64,000 nucleotides of DNA from CBDCCT01 sp965214995. Its GTDB lineage: Bacteria > Deinococcota > Deinococci > Deinococcales > Trueperaceae. Where the stretch lies: the NCBI GenBank assembly GCA_965214995.1, contig CBDCCT010000002.1:1-64000 (forward strand), read 5' to 3'. Both the position numbers and the translations under genes were made by a program. Shown piece after piece: positions 12,091 through 23,145 of the stretch (position 1 is its first letter; each line of letters starts with the position of its first letter). Below the pieces are notes generated by a model. The model saw nothing but the letters and a program-made list of their open reading frames with translations. It did no database searches and had not been told where the DNA came from.

Positions 12091-13178
12091 GGCGTGGGGA
12101 GATTAAAGGGAGGGAAGGGAGGATGTAGACTTGTATGGCTGCTGACGACACTGGTTAGTTGCATGCATATGATTTGGTTTTTGATTCATCTGCTGACAGA
12201 TCTAGAGCTTACGAGCCAAATGTCGATGTAGTGCTTGCAACTGTCGGGTACATCTTTAGCTGTCAGGCGTGATAGCAGCTTCTAAGTCGGTATAGTATCT
12301 ATTCATTGTTAGTATCAGAGGCACATGTCCATGTCAAAAGAGGGAATCGAAGAAGAAAAAGCTAGTGGGCTTGTGCTCGTATATAATTGTTGTTGATAAC
12401 GACAAAAGTCACCACGTCTATTCGTTTTTCCCAGTGCTTTGCGATTGTAGTTAGTTTAGCGTGGCGAGTACATAATTTAATAAAGTTGTCGAATTGCTTT
12501 TGAATATCTATGCGCTTGAAAGATAAAAGTGTACACGCATTATATAAATTTATATTGATGTTTTGAACTAGCTAGCTAGCCAGCTAAGATAACAAACCAA
12601 GCAACTGCGAGTAAAGAACACACACAGACAGCCAGGACACATGCCGAGGGCACCAAGGGACACGATGCCCTACAATGCTCCATAATGCCCCCAAATTAAC
12701 CCCAAAATACCCCAGAATACCCCAATATAATTCACAATATCCCATAATGCCCGATAATGCCCCATGAATCGCAAGCACCGCAGCACACCACCTCTGGACC
12801 CAAAGTTGCGCTAGATACCCACGAGACACCATTCGACATTATGGAGAAGCAATGGTAAGTTGCGATCCAAAAAAATTCAATCCAATCCAATCCAATCCAA
12901 TCCAATCCAATCCAATCTAAAGGAAAAGAAAGGAAAAGAGATAGTAGAGCTTCATCGTAGAGCTTCACATCATATATTTTATGATAGTGGTGGTATCGAC
13001 TTGAACAAAATAAAAATTACCTACTTACTTATTGACTTAAAAGTATTGCACAACGGGACCTCCCAGACCTGGAAGCACTGCAATGCTTCCAGGCCACTGG
13101 CCTTGCAAGAAATGGCATTTGGAGTACTATCTCAAGCCCTGGAGCGCACGGTGATCCAGGGACACGTGATATATGTAA
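12091..13178. other. Intergenic region downstream of hex1
   Basis: This is the 3' flank of hex1, followed by low-complexity sequence with many ATGCCC/ATACCCC-like words (about 12660-12770), a TCCAA microsatellite and one isolated CCTGG hairpin. No gene is supported. Confidence 0.6.
12881..12915. repeat. (TCCAA)7 microsatellite
   Basis: Seven perfect TCCAA units are flanked by the degenerate units TTCAA and TCTAA. It lies in non-coding DNA 260 bp before the foldback element. Confidence 0.9.
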
Positions 13179-14171
13179 GGTGATTGATAGAGCTATACCC
13201 TCTATTTGATACAGCCAATCCCCCCCGGAATATTTCTTATATAAATGTTACGAAATCGACGCTCTGCCTGGCGTCTATATCTGGACACCAGGTCCATCAT
13301 TTTCTACATTAGTTGTACTTACCACTCCCCGTAACGCATTAACCACCATGGATCAGTGCTAGCGATAATTACAGGTAATGTGATTTTCTACGCTCTCTTT
13401 CTGTATCGCCCCCCGTATTCTATTAATATCCTGGCGTCCAATTCTGGCTGCTAGAGGGGGGGGGGGGTCTGCACTTCCTATACTATCTATCTCTACTATT
13501 TTCCGTACTCACGTATATTTATCCTTCAGCTTTATATATAATTAATTCCTCAGCGATTTATTCTTGTAGAATCGTACTGTTTTGTTTCCGTTTCCTATCG
13601 ATTTGTAAGCAATAAATCACCCTATCCCTAATTATCTCCTCAGTTCCCCCTAGACTAGAAGTACTAAAACCTCTTTTTAAATCTTTCCTTTACTTTCTTT
13701 ATTTATAAGTACTTTATTTATATTATACTACAAATCGATAGGAACAGAACAGATAGGTACAGTACCGTCTTACAAGAATAAATCGCTGAAGAACTTGTAC
13801 ATGAAGCTAAAGGATTAATATGAAGCAATACGGGAGACGAGGGAGACAGGAAGTGCAGGTCTGGGCGACTACCCTGGCACCTGGACGGGCGTCCAGGCTA
13901 CGGGAGACGGTACACATAAGGAGTGCGGTAAATCACGTTACCTGGATCAACATACAGTGATCCAGGGTGGTCAATGCGCTACGGGGAGCGGTAAGTATAA
14001 TTAGTGTAGAAAATGTCTCTGGAAGCCAGGCCTAGCTTCCATGTCTCAGTCGCCAGGCTACGGGAGACTATAAGCTCACGTAGTGCAGATAGTCACGTTA
14101 CCTGGAGCACTAACCAGTGCTCCAGGGTGGTTTGTGCGCAGTGCACCTGGATGCCGGAGGCTGCGTCCAGG
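13068..14171. repeat. Family of CCTGG-stemmed hairpins in and beside the foldback element
   Basis: Short inverted repeats that begin CCTGG and end CCAGG recur: 13068-13093 (10-bp perfect stem), 13267-13292 (imperfect), 13880-13897 (8-bp perfect stem), 13941-13966 (9-bp perfect), 14101-14126 (11-bp perfect) and 14146-14171 (imperfect). A related stem is TGGAAGC/GCTTCCA at 14020-14041. Two are preceded by the same TCACGTTA word. Separators containing CTACGGGAGAC recur near 13897 and 14057. Stem sequences differ while pairing is kept. Confidence 0.75.
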
Positions 14172-14314
14172 ATGAGGGGATTTCGTAACATTAGAAGAAA
14201 GAAAAAGTCGGCGAAAGAGAGATAGATAATCGGGGATGGTTTGATTTGTATGAGGAATATTCGGGGAGGGGTATAGCTGTATCAAATAGGGGGGGTGTAG
14301 CTCTATGAATTACC
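13179..14314. mobile_element. Foldback (long inverted repeat) element, about 1.1 kb
   Basis: The ends are inverted copies: left GGTGATTGATAGAGCTATAC and right, read on the minus strand, GGTAATTCATAGAGCTACAC, with CTATTTGATACAGC following in both. The similarity continues inward on both arms: the GAATATT block, TGTTACGAAATC, ACCRCTCCCCGTARCGCATT, and finally CAGCGATTTATTCTTGTA with TCCTATCGATTTGT near the centre (about 13560-13600 and 13730-13800). Arms of unequal length (about 0.45-0.55 kb) flank an AT-rich middle. The flanks ATATGTAA (13171-13178) and ATATTTAA (14315-14322) agree at 7 of 8 positions and fit the nTnnnnAn target duplication of hAT elements. There is no transposase frame, so it would be non-autonomous. 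The family assignment is inference; the inverted-repeat structure is directly visible. Confidence 0.8.
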
Positions 14315-14512
14315 ATATTTAACTGGTCCTTATTAGATAAAACTCTTTATGCATAAGATAGCTAGATAGAATCGACCGACCAACCAACCAGGACAGATCA
14401 AGCAATTGGAATGATCAACATTGTGATATAATCTAGAGAGTACTATGAATATTTACACATTCATAACTTCAGTCACATCCTTCTACCCATTTCCTAAGTC
14501 TTTCTTTCTCGT

Positions 14513-17421
14513 TCAGGTCCTCTCCCTCTCCCTCTCTTTTTCCCTCTCCCGCTCCCGCTCCCGCTCAAAATCCCGCTCAAGCTCCCTTTCCCTTTCCCTT
14601 TCCCTCTCTTTCTCCCTCTCCCTATCGTGCTCCCCATCTCTTTCTCTCCTGCCACTCTTTTCACCTCCGTGCCCCCTGCCATCATCTCCCTCATAAGAGC
14701 CTGAGCCCTCGCTTCCGGACGAATAGCTGCCCTCGCCATCAGTAGATGAGCCAGTACTTCCGTCGTCATCATCATGATCGTGATCGTCGCCGTCCTCGCC
14801 GCTGCGTTTGCTTCGCTGGTGCTTCTCACGACGGGCGTGGTGGCGGTGGCGACGACGTGCATGATGGTCTCGATCCTCTGTACATTCTATTAGTAAAAAC
14901 TATCACGCAAGCACACAGAACCGTCATAGGCCCATAGATAATTTGTAGCATATAACTGGAGAAACCAACCTCTAATCTCTGCCGTCCTCGTTGCAAACTT
15001 CTGAATCTCCTCCTTTGTCAAGACCCTCAGCACAATCACACAGTCAAGCCGTTCGACAAAACGCTCCTTGGCCTCTTCCAGCGCCGCCGGACTAACTTTG
15101 CGGCGATCAATCTTCGTCCAGCGTGCATCAGCCGGGATGCCCTTCTGCTTGCTTGCGTCTTTGAGCGGCGCAACACCTTCCAGGATCGGATTCGGATCCT
15201 CGGGAAACTTTTCGGTAGGCTTGCGAAGAATGCCTTTACCAGCCTGTGTGGTGGCCGAGTCTGGCGGTGACGAGTTGCGACGACTGCGGCTGTGCTTTGA
15301 GGGAGGAACAATGCGGACACGGTTTTCGCGGGAGCCTGCCAACGATGACGTCGATGAGGAGACGGCGTTATCGCTTCCTTCCTGATGAAACCGACGATGG
15401 CTATGTCGAGTTGCGGCAGCAGTATCAGAATCCGATGCTGATGGCGAAGCCGATGGAGCGGTGACCGTAAGAGCGGCGTTCGCCGAAGGAGTATGTTTCT
15501 CGGGTGGAGGAGAGACAGAATCCCGCTGGGACTGATCCGTCTTGTTTCGTTCAAGCTCTCGCTTTACACGCCGTCGATAATCTTCGTCTGGGTCGAGAGG
15601 CTCGTGTGGGTCATATTTCTGGCTATTTACAGGACGCTCTGGTTGAGCATCTACATAATGCCTTTCATGTCTCTCAATACTGTCAGGAGAGCCACGTGAA
15701 TCTCGGTCGCCTTGCTTCCCATGGCTTCTAAGATCATCATAGTTTTTACGACCATCTCTTTTGTCTTCTCGTTCGTAGTCCGGTTCTCGTTCATGATGGC
15801 TATCTCTTGGGTTTATTTTCATAGACTGTGACAACCGATCGTTGCCGCTAGCTTTGGCAGTGGCGGCAGCAAGTCCGCCAGCGCCGAGAGCACCAGCAGC
15901 ACTGGGATAGGTTGCAGACATGTGATCGTTGCCTTCACGTTGCTGATCTCTGTCTCGCCGGCGAACTCTTTCCCTTTCGGCTTCATAATCTCTGTGATGG
16001 TCGTCGCGGACATCACCGTGCGCACCAGCCTTTTTGGAATAATCATCCTCATATTCTTTGGGTCTATGGCGTTCACGATGCTCAGGCCGATCGTTGCGCT
16101 CCCTTCTCTCGGCTTCATATGGTTCGTACGGTCGAGGGCGTGTTTCTCTTCTTTCCGCTCTGTGTACTGGTGCTTCCGCGTATTGATCTTCTGCATGTCT
16201 TGCGTACACGTCTGAGTTGTTTGTATGAGGGCTATAGCCATGAGATTTGGCATTGCGCTCTTCATAATCCCCATCATGACGGTATCTACTTCGCGAACCT
16301 TCGTAAATCCTTGAGTCTCGAAGATTCTCCTCTCTGTCCTGATGAATAGCAGGTTGACGACGACTTGGCGCACCCGTTGGGTCTGTGTATGATTTATCGA
16401 CCCCATAACCGTGTTGGGAATTTGCGCCTCTCGGAGGAGAACCTTTGCTATCTCGAGAACCTGCAGGACCGTAGTATTCATTGAGACGGCCAAACCCTCG
16501 AGTCGTTGGCGGAGGGCCCAGGTCCCGTCTACCATGTGTATCGTACAATGGTCTTGGATGTTCTGGACGTCGATCCACGCTGCCGCTTCTAGGACGCCAT
16601 CTTGGCGGTTCTGTATCTCTATACATGCCGGCAGCGTCTGTGTATGAATAATAGTCATCTTCTAAATCTTTTGGTCTGGTGGCGGGTCCGCTCAAATGAT
16701 AACCTTTCTGGCTTGCTCTAATATCCGCGCCTCGGTGGCCACTCCTTGTATATCGACCTTGAGCATAAGGATCCTGATACTCGCCACCTTCAACTAGGTG
16801 TTGCGGCTGATCTCCTTCTATACTGTACCTCTTCTTCTGCTCTCGTCGAGGACCTGTAGGTCCGGATGGTGTCAGGTAATAACCCGGATCGTAGCCCTTT
16901 GGGCTTGCTGCTCTGGCCCCAGAACTGTGTATAACAGGTTGCTTGCTGCGCATGCTTGTAGGCTGAGGTGCAGGAGCTCCATAATGTGATGATTGCGAGG
17001 ACGGTGGTGCCAGATGCTGCGATCCTCCATAAGTCCCAGATCGGGGGCGTCCGGCATGGTATGCATGTCCCCCAGAAGCGTAATAAGCACTTCGAGAATC
17101 TGACGGATGAACAGAAGTAGGTATGGGCACTGTACGTTCGCTGCCAGACTTATGTGATGGATGAGCACTGTGACTCCCACGGTATTGATATGGATCGGGA
17201 GCGAGCGCACTGGCAGAGGACTGGACTCCATGGCTTCCAACGTGTACAGCTGGGGAGAGAGACCTGTGACGATGGTGTTTATGACGATGATGGTGGTGAC
17301 GATGATGCTTCTTTGGCTGTTCCATAGCCTTTGGCTGCCTCTCTTTCAGGGGTACGAGACTTGTACGATGTGGCCTCCGTACCGTGGCCGGCACTGCACC
17401 GTACGACGAACGAACCTTCAT
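14513..17421 (-). CDS. DUF8035 domain protein with low-complexity arms
   Basis: Exons are complement(14513-14877, 14970-17421), 938 aa; the 92-nt intron has a TACTAAT branch and TACAG acceptor. The function is unknown. The N-terminus carries a dense His/Arg/Lys block (KKHHRHHHHRHKHH at about residues 37-50). About 700 disordered residues rich in Arg, Tyr, Ser, Gly, His and charged pairs follow. The conserved part lies at about residues 740-820: ADARWTKIDRRKVSPAAL, ERFVERLDCVIVLRVLTKEE, then IQKFATRTAEIRE. I recognise this as the fungal DUF8035 domain. After the intron come an acidic DGDDHDHDDDDG stretch and a long alternating Arg-Glu tail. The composition suggests a nuclear or scaffold protein, but that is only inference. 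It converges with hex1. Confidence 0.85.
14521..14640 (-). repeat. Arg-Glu codon repeat at the C-terminus of the DUF8035 protein
   Basis: The plus strand is an almost pure CT run built of CTCCCG/CTCCCT/TTCCCT hexamers. On the minus strand it encodes alternating Arg-Glu dipeptides close to the stop codon. The hexamer structure makes this a likely site of length variation. Confidence 0.8.
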
Positions 17422-18619
17422 GGTGAACGGCAGTTCGCAACGCGAACAAAAGGTTAGCCCAATGAATTACTTTTACAAGAAAAGCTCAAGTTGATCAACA
17501 ATTGAAGAGTTTGAAAACTTTATGCTTCATCTATAATCAAAAGAAATAAAAAGATTCAATATTTTCAAGGCTTATTCGAGGGATGAGGCAGAGATGACTG
17601 TTCTTAAGTACCTTTTACGAGCCTACCCAGATATCTCCTCAGTATGGTTCTTCTATCTTCTCTATCTTTTCTCCAAACCTTACGGTAGTGACGTAGCACC
17701 GCTACACCGTCGATTATCTCCCACAAGACGTACTTTCTCTATCTCAGCTCCGGTGAAGAAGAATCATCGTATGTTCCTGCCCCGGTAAGGTTTTTCTGAA
17801 GTCCTGTGGGGAGATTGCTGTTGATGGAGCAGGGCGACGGTGCAGTAGTGAGTGGTGTGGCTTGCGATGATCTCACCACCACCTTGCGGTATCAAAGTCT
17901 CTCTTTCCACTAATTAAGGCGGTCAAACAGAACTCTGCCAAACGGCGAAGATTAATTAGAGTTACAGGCTTGCTTCTGCGTGCTAATTTCTCACGTAAAG
18001 TAAACTTGTTTAGTTTCAAACATTGTGTAAAGGGTTGTAGAGAATTGCTGGGGTTCTATGTGGTTCCGTTGGAAAAGACGTGTGAGTTTTTGTCAAAATT
18101 ATTTTATCTCTGTGGGCTTCACGTGTTTCTGACTTTGCCATCTGGGATGGAAATGAGTGATCTTGGCGATGAGACTCTTGGCGGCCATCACCGGTCAAGC
18201 TCAGATTTGAATTCAACACAGCATGAATTAATTCAGTTTTAATATTACTGTTTGACATTAGTCATATGTATAACTGGACAACGCAGCTGCAGCCATTCCA
18301 CCGGTCGCTAATCAATTGCTTTAATGTAGTCCTTTGATGGATTGCCGGTGTCGAGATCAGTCGTTCAAAACGTCATGTGTTTGCATGTAGGATCCGGCAC
18401 TGAGTAGTTTATAGCCGGTCATAACACATATCAGTCAACACTTCCACACTTATAGGTTATATTTGAGATATGAGACAATAATAATAAACCGAAATCCAAC
18501 TCTTCTAAACTCGCAAGAACATCCAAAATCCCATTCGCCATGCATCGTAAAAGCTATCATACATATGTACCGAATAACATCTTCACGCCCATCTACACCG
18601 GAAACCCCACCAACACGCA
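17422..18619. other. Intergenic region upstream of the DUF8035 gene
   Basis: This lies between the start of the DUF8035 gene and the 3' end of the mannosidase gene, both on the minus strand, so it holds the DUF8035 promoter. I see no supported gene. A plus-strand frame near 17970-18242 lacks any family signature. Confidence 0.6.
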
Positions 18620-20644
18620 TCACCGGGCCACCACCCTCCTCAAAGGATGCGCTTCGGTATTGAAGACCCACTCGTCCAGCCCCAACACATCCTCATCGCA
18701 AAACACCAAGTACAGATACTTGAGCGTCTCTGCCATCCAAAAGCTCTCCATGCTATCCATCAGCCTCACCCTCGCTGCCGCTGCCGCTGCCGCTGCCCCG
18801 TTCCCTCCCGCACCTCTTCCCGTCCCGTCCGCAGCTACCGGTGGTAGACCTTGGGTGACATCTGCCAGAGCCGCATTCGCAATGGCCGTGCGCGTGTTCC
18901 ACTCAATCGCTTCCCACATCTGCCACGCCACATCCGGCAGATCCTGTCTTCCCGTGATGCGGTAGAGGATGAAAACGCTCTCTACCGCTTCCGGCCTGAG
19001 CATGTACCTGTGGTCATCAATCTTTGTGAACCCTGGCGGCAGACGGTTTTCGGCAACGTATGTCTCGGCAGAGGTGGATGTCTGTCCTGAAGTGCCGGCC
19101 CTCAGAAGTACCTGTTCGTGCCAGAGGCTTTCGTTCCAATGACACGGCGGGAAGAGAGAGATCGGAAAGCTTGCGCCATCATCATGATCGTCGTCGTCGT
19201 CGTCATTATCACCGTTCCTTGGAGGAACCATCACAGAGCCAGGAAAGTCAGGTCTCGAGGAGGACTTTGGACAGGGATGCATGTGAAATATCTCCGGCCC
19301 TAGACCAGAAGGAAACGCTTTGTACGCATACGCGCACCCGTCTGCCAGACGCACACCCAGCTCTACATCGCCCGGCCTGTCAAAGAGCCGGCCACCAAGG
19401 GCAAACATGCCGCCGACAAAGCAGGTCAGGTGCTGGCTCTCACTGTCAAATCGAACATCGTCCTTTGCCTTTGCCATCACCGTTCCCGAGAACAGAATAT
19501 CCGCGCTTTCCGGTGTCATCGGTCGCCAAAGCATGTTGTGGGTTGCCGTTTCCACGGCCGCTTCGTACATCTTCTTAAACCTGCTTTCTGCACCGCCGGC
19601 GCCACCCAGGAGCGCATACATCTTAGGCAGGTACTCATAAGTCGAATCGGCCATTGCGCCGAGCGTGAATGAAGCATGCAACGTCGCATCGCCCTTTGCG
19701 CCGTGTATGACCATCGGCCACATGCCGGGTAACCTCGTCGCGTTTTGTTGCTCGTGCAGCAGCTCGGTGATTCGATGTACGGCATCGTACCAGCGCATGT
19801 CGCCTGTCAACTGCGAAAGACGAGTAAACTCCAGTGTAAGCGAGCCCAGCTCCGCCAGTAATATCGTACTATCCGCTGTCTGAGGTCGCCCACGTGCTGC
19901 CTTTGACAGATTCCAGCGCGCCTTGGGCAATCGATTTGGCGTGTCGAATGCAACGTACAGCATCTCTCCGAGCTCTGTTGCCTTTTCAAGCAAGCGCTCC
20001 TCGCCACTCAAATCGTACGCGGCCAACAACCCACCAAGATGGCGGATCGTCGTCTCAAAAACGTTAATCGTGTCAATCGTCGACGCTCTGAAGTCAATCT
20101 TTGCAACCGCGTCCACAGCCTCCCAGAACTCCTCCTTCAGATCCATGATCCACAACGTGTCAAGACTGTCCACCAGCGTAGCCGCCCAGCCCCCAAATGT
20201 ATCCTTGTATCCTCCAGAAAGCGGCCCGACCTCGTCTCGCGTCCAAGCATACTTCTTGTACGCGTCCCAACATCGCTCGAACGCCTCCTTAATCTTCGTT
20301 TTCCGTGCCGCTCTCGTAGCTCTCACTTCTTCGCTACCTCCCACCACCCCGCTCCCCTTCCGCGCAAAGTCAAACTGTACCCTTGGCAACATCGTCGCAT
20401 CTTCCGCACCGGGCACGACCGCAAGCTTCTCGACCGGATATTTTGTCGCCAAGTCCTCCCAGCGAAATTTCTTGCCAGGGCGAAAGGGGCGTCCTGTCTG
20501 GGCGGCAACGTTGCGACCGACGCGTAGAGATGGTACTCCGAAAGGGTAAAGGGAGGTGTAGCGTGAGAGATAGAATAGGAAAAGAGCAATGGTGAGAAGG
20601 ACGAAAGATTGATTCCAGCGGCGCGGAAAGGGGGATACGGCCAT
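18620..20644 (-). CDS. GH47 class I alpha-1,2-mannosidase
   Basis: This is a calcium-dependent glycosidase that trims alpha-1,2-linked mannose from N-glycans in the ER/Golgi. It is a single exon of 674 aa. Residues 12-35 (SFVLLTIALFLFYLSRY and flanks) form a signal anchor, consistent with a type II membrane protein with a lumenal catalytic domain. GH47 landmarks in order: CWDAYKKYAWTRDEVGPLSG, SLDTLWIMDL, INVFETTIRHLGGLLAAYDL, HLTCFVGGMFALGGRLF, RPEAVESVFILYRITG, MESFWMAETLKYLYLVF, and the C-terminal FNTEAHP whose Thr coordinates Ca2+ in this family. The acidic residues of the active site lie within these conserved blocks. An unusual acidic insertion, NDDDDDDHDDG, follows the HMHPCP motif. 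Subclass (ER versus Golgi type) is not resolved. Confidence 0.95.
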   Translation of the reverse strand: MAVSPFPRRWNQSFVLLTIALFLFYLSRYTSLYPFGVPSLRVGRNVAAQTGRPFRPGKKFRWEDLATKYPVEKLAVVPGAEDATMLPRVQFDFARKGSGVVGGSEEVRATRAARKTKIKEAFERCWDAYKKYAWTRDEVGPLSGGYKDTFGGWAATLVDSLDTLWIMDLKEEFWEAVDAVAKIDFRASTIDTINVFETTIRHLGGLLAAYDLSGEERLLEKATELGEMLYVAFDTPNRLPKARWNLSKAARGRPQTADSTILLAELGSLTLEFTRLSQLTGDMRWYDAVHRITELLHEQQNATRLPGMWPMVIHGAKGDATLHASFTLGAMADSTYEYLPKMYALLGGAGGAESRFKKMYEAAVETATHNMLWRPMTPESADILFSGTVMAKAKDDVRFDSESQHLTCFVGGMFALGGRLFDRPGDVELGVRLADGCAYAYKAFPSGLGPEIFHMHPCPKSSSRPDFPGSVMVPPRNGDNDDDDDDHDDGASFPISLFPPCHWNESLWHEQVLLRAGTSGQTSTSAETYVAENRLPPGFTKIDDHRYMLRPEAVESVFILYRITGRQDLPDVAWQMWEAIEWNTRTAIANAALADVTQGLPPVAADGTGRGAGGNGAAAAAAAARVRLMDSMESFWMAETLKYLYLVFCDEDVLGLDEWVFNTEAHPLRRVVAR

Positions 20645-21885
20645 GTTGATATTTGGTGTGCTTCCTCTTTATTTCCCTTTCCGAATGAATTACTTCACTA
20701 GAGTGAGAAGTCACTGTCTTAGTGGTCTATCCTCTGTGTTAGGTTGTCGCAATAGCTCTTATCGATAATCGAGAGCGCCGTCGTATGTATATGAATGTAC
20801 CGTGCCCATTGAAACAACAGGAAAAGAGCAAAGTCGACGCCGTAATTGTTTAACCTTGAAGAATGTATGAATGCAATATATAGTAGCCAGTTCATGGAAA
20901 TCAACAAATCTCAGAGGGCCAACCTGCTAAAGCGCATAGAGTTGATTTGCGTTACTCTTACCCCCTACGTCAGTAATATCACACGATGAATCGCTCATGC
21001 CTTTTGTCTTCAAATATTGCTACATGAGAGAAAATATTGTCTATGGAGTACAATGATATCTTCTGTTGTTGTAGAATCGCAGAGAAAAGACTGATAACAG
21101 TTGGACGTAGTAGCCAATGGAACGAAAAGAATGAAAATTAATAGGAGTGAAGAACATGAAAATGAAAGTATCGCTAGTATCTGTGTACAATCTGTGTATT
21201 ATTTACTTTTGTCTACGATCCAGTAAAGTGTGAAGTTTTGAAGATCCCGATAGAATTAAAAGACGCATGCACAGCCACATGCCGAATCAGTTCCTTGCTT
21301 TCACGGCGGTGCACGTGGCTTACTAGCCTTGAATTAATTTATCTATTATTTTACGAAAATTGGCAGGTTTATTTGGGTTGTAATAAGCAATAATGATTCC
21401 AACCCTCTGAAGGATGTTAAGATTTTGAACTGTTCATTCCATCATTAAACCATAACAGTTGCCTAAAATAGACAAGTGACCTGCCTTCCAAGGATTGATT
21501 TGGACAAAGAAGCCCAACTTCCAAATGAACGCCGTCAAAACTACCCTATATGCTGGAATAATACCAGACTTAAACAGATGAATTTGGGAAAAAGTGTGAA
21601 GTAGGACGCTTAATGCTGAACACTCAAGTTATTCGCACTTGTGCCTATAAGCGGAAGGAAGATCGAAAGCGAAATGAGATACAAGAGATTGAGGAAGCTA
21701 GGGGTTTATCCAGCTTAAAGAAAAAAATGATAAAAGAAATAATTGAAATGATTTATGTTAGTGAAGTCTGTTCAAAGAAATTCATCATGTCAGGAAAAGA
21801 AGCATCGTCAAAGGACAGAAAATTGTATAAGTGCAGGGATAAGGAATCTAGAGCATCGCACTAAAATGGAGTGGGATGGATAAAG
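20645..21885. other. Intergenic region upstream of the GH47 gene
   Basis: This AT-rich stretch holds the promoter of the GH47 gene at its left end and the 3' flank of the rhodopsin-like gene at its right. A Lys/Glu-rich plus-strand frame with a true ATG (21613-21864) has no recognisable family and I leave it uncalled. Confidence 0.55.
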
Positions 21886-23145
21886 CTAAATCATGTTCTT
21901 GTCGAATTTAACATTAATGTCCGTCGTCAAATGAATGCCATCATCTCCATAGTCAATAGCCGACTTTTCCAGCGAGCCGGGTGTCGAGCGCGTGGCGCTC
22001 GAATTCGCAGACTTGAAGTGTGAACCTGATTTGCCAGTCGAACCATAGTGATATGCGCTTGGCTTCGATGTGGTTGAGGTTGGCTTGAGCGAGCGGTTGC
22101 GAATCAGGGGCACAAAAGCGGGAAGATTAGCGCAGATGATGGCAGTGTTAACCTCGAGAGCGTTCCAGACGGAAAACATGACGAAAAGGGCACGCGCTTC
22201 GAGGAAGACGTCGGAAGCACCATTGATAAAGAGATTGACAGCTTGAACGAGGCGAGTGATTGTGGCTCCGAAGCTGATGAAGCCGACTGCATACACGATC
22301 AAGAGACCAATCTTCTTCTGACCGCTAATTTTCACACTCAGGAGAATTGGAAGAGGGATAACGAGAAGGGCAATGTCAACAGCAGCCTGAACGGCGCTCT
22401 GTACGACTGAGAGAACTTTGCAGGTGCACACGACCTTGGTGGTGTATTCATCGCTGATAGGTGTCCAAAGTGCCTCACGTGGAGTCGTACCAAGTAGTCT
22501 TGCCTAATCCAGGAGAGTCAGTAAGGCTTATCAAAGCGCTTTAATCAAGAACGTCTTATCACTTACAAAGAACCAAGTAACAGTCCAGGTGATAAGAAAA
22601 GCGCCAACCGTATAGAGCACGTATCGATGAGATTTTCGGCTAGCAACACGGTAATAGAAGAAAAGAATCGCTAATTTGACGAAACTTGCCATAAAAGTCA
22701 GCTCAAGCCAATTCTTCAAAGGCGAGACAGATACACACCAAAGCTCTAGAGTGTAAACAATCTCAGAAAGCAAGCTCCATCGAGAGGAAGTATTGCGGAT
22801 ATCTACAATCTCTTGGCTCTCTGTATCTAGTTCACCATCATTGTCCTCGGCCATCTTCCATAAGATCCAATTTTGCAGGTTCTTTTGGTGATGGAACGCG
22901 GCAAGCAGACAGCCACAGAACTAAAAGACAAATGGTTAGTTATAATTCATTACATGTAAGAAAGTATGGTAGTGAAAGAATAGCTTTACCAAGGCAGCGG
23001 CAATGAGGTAATCGTCAGCAGCTATGCACCTAGTCACAAATCGTCGTGTATAGAGCCGTAAAAATGTAGTGACGGCGGCAAAGGATAGGAGGGTGAATAT
23101 CACGGCATCGTGCTCAGCGATGGACAACATGTTAGGGAGTTCCAT
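21886..23145 (-). CDS. Fungal rhodopsin-domain integral membrane protein (PTH11-like class)
   Basis: Exons are complement(21886-22503, 22567-22920, 22990-23145), 375 aa, with introns of 63 and 69 nt in phase 0. The layout is that of the fungal 'rhodopsin' family of seven-helix proteins. TM1 is DAVIFTLLSFAAVTTFLRLY, followed by the hallmark ADDYLIAAAL. TM helices follow around LELTFMASFVKLAILFFYYR, RYVLYTVGAFLITWTVTWFF, QAAVDIALLVIPLPILLSV and GLLIVYAVGFISFGATITRL. Near the last helix, NTAIICANLPAFVPLI matches the family's terminal motif. The cytoplasmic tail is Ser/Thr-rich with several possible phosphosites. Such proteins are candidate surface sensors; no ligand can be inferred. An N-terminal CFEM domain is absent. 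Confidence 0.88.

Noticed and set aside
12881..12915. TCCAA tandem repeat considered as telomere-like or as a CCAAT-box array
   Set aside because: The unit is not a fungal telomere repeat (TTAGGG), and the flanking sequence gives no sign of a nearby promoter; a plain microsatellite is enough.
13179..14314. CRISPR-like array of short repeats
   Set aside because: The repeats are hairpins of differing sequence without uniform spacers, in a eukaryotic context with inverted-repeat ends.
14445..14696. Plus-strand Ser/Leu-rich frame
   Set aside because: It is the complement of the Arg-Glu hexamer repeat of the DUF8035 protein.
15036..16658. Several long frames overlapping the DUF8035 gene on both strands
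   Set aside because: They are alternative-frame readings of a repetitive, Arg/His-rich coding sequence that itself is continuous over 2.4 kb.
19923..20549. Plus-strand frames antisense to the GH47 gene
   Set aside because: The minus-strand frame has full GH47 motifs; the antisense frames have none.
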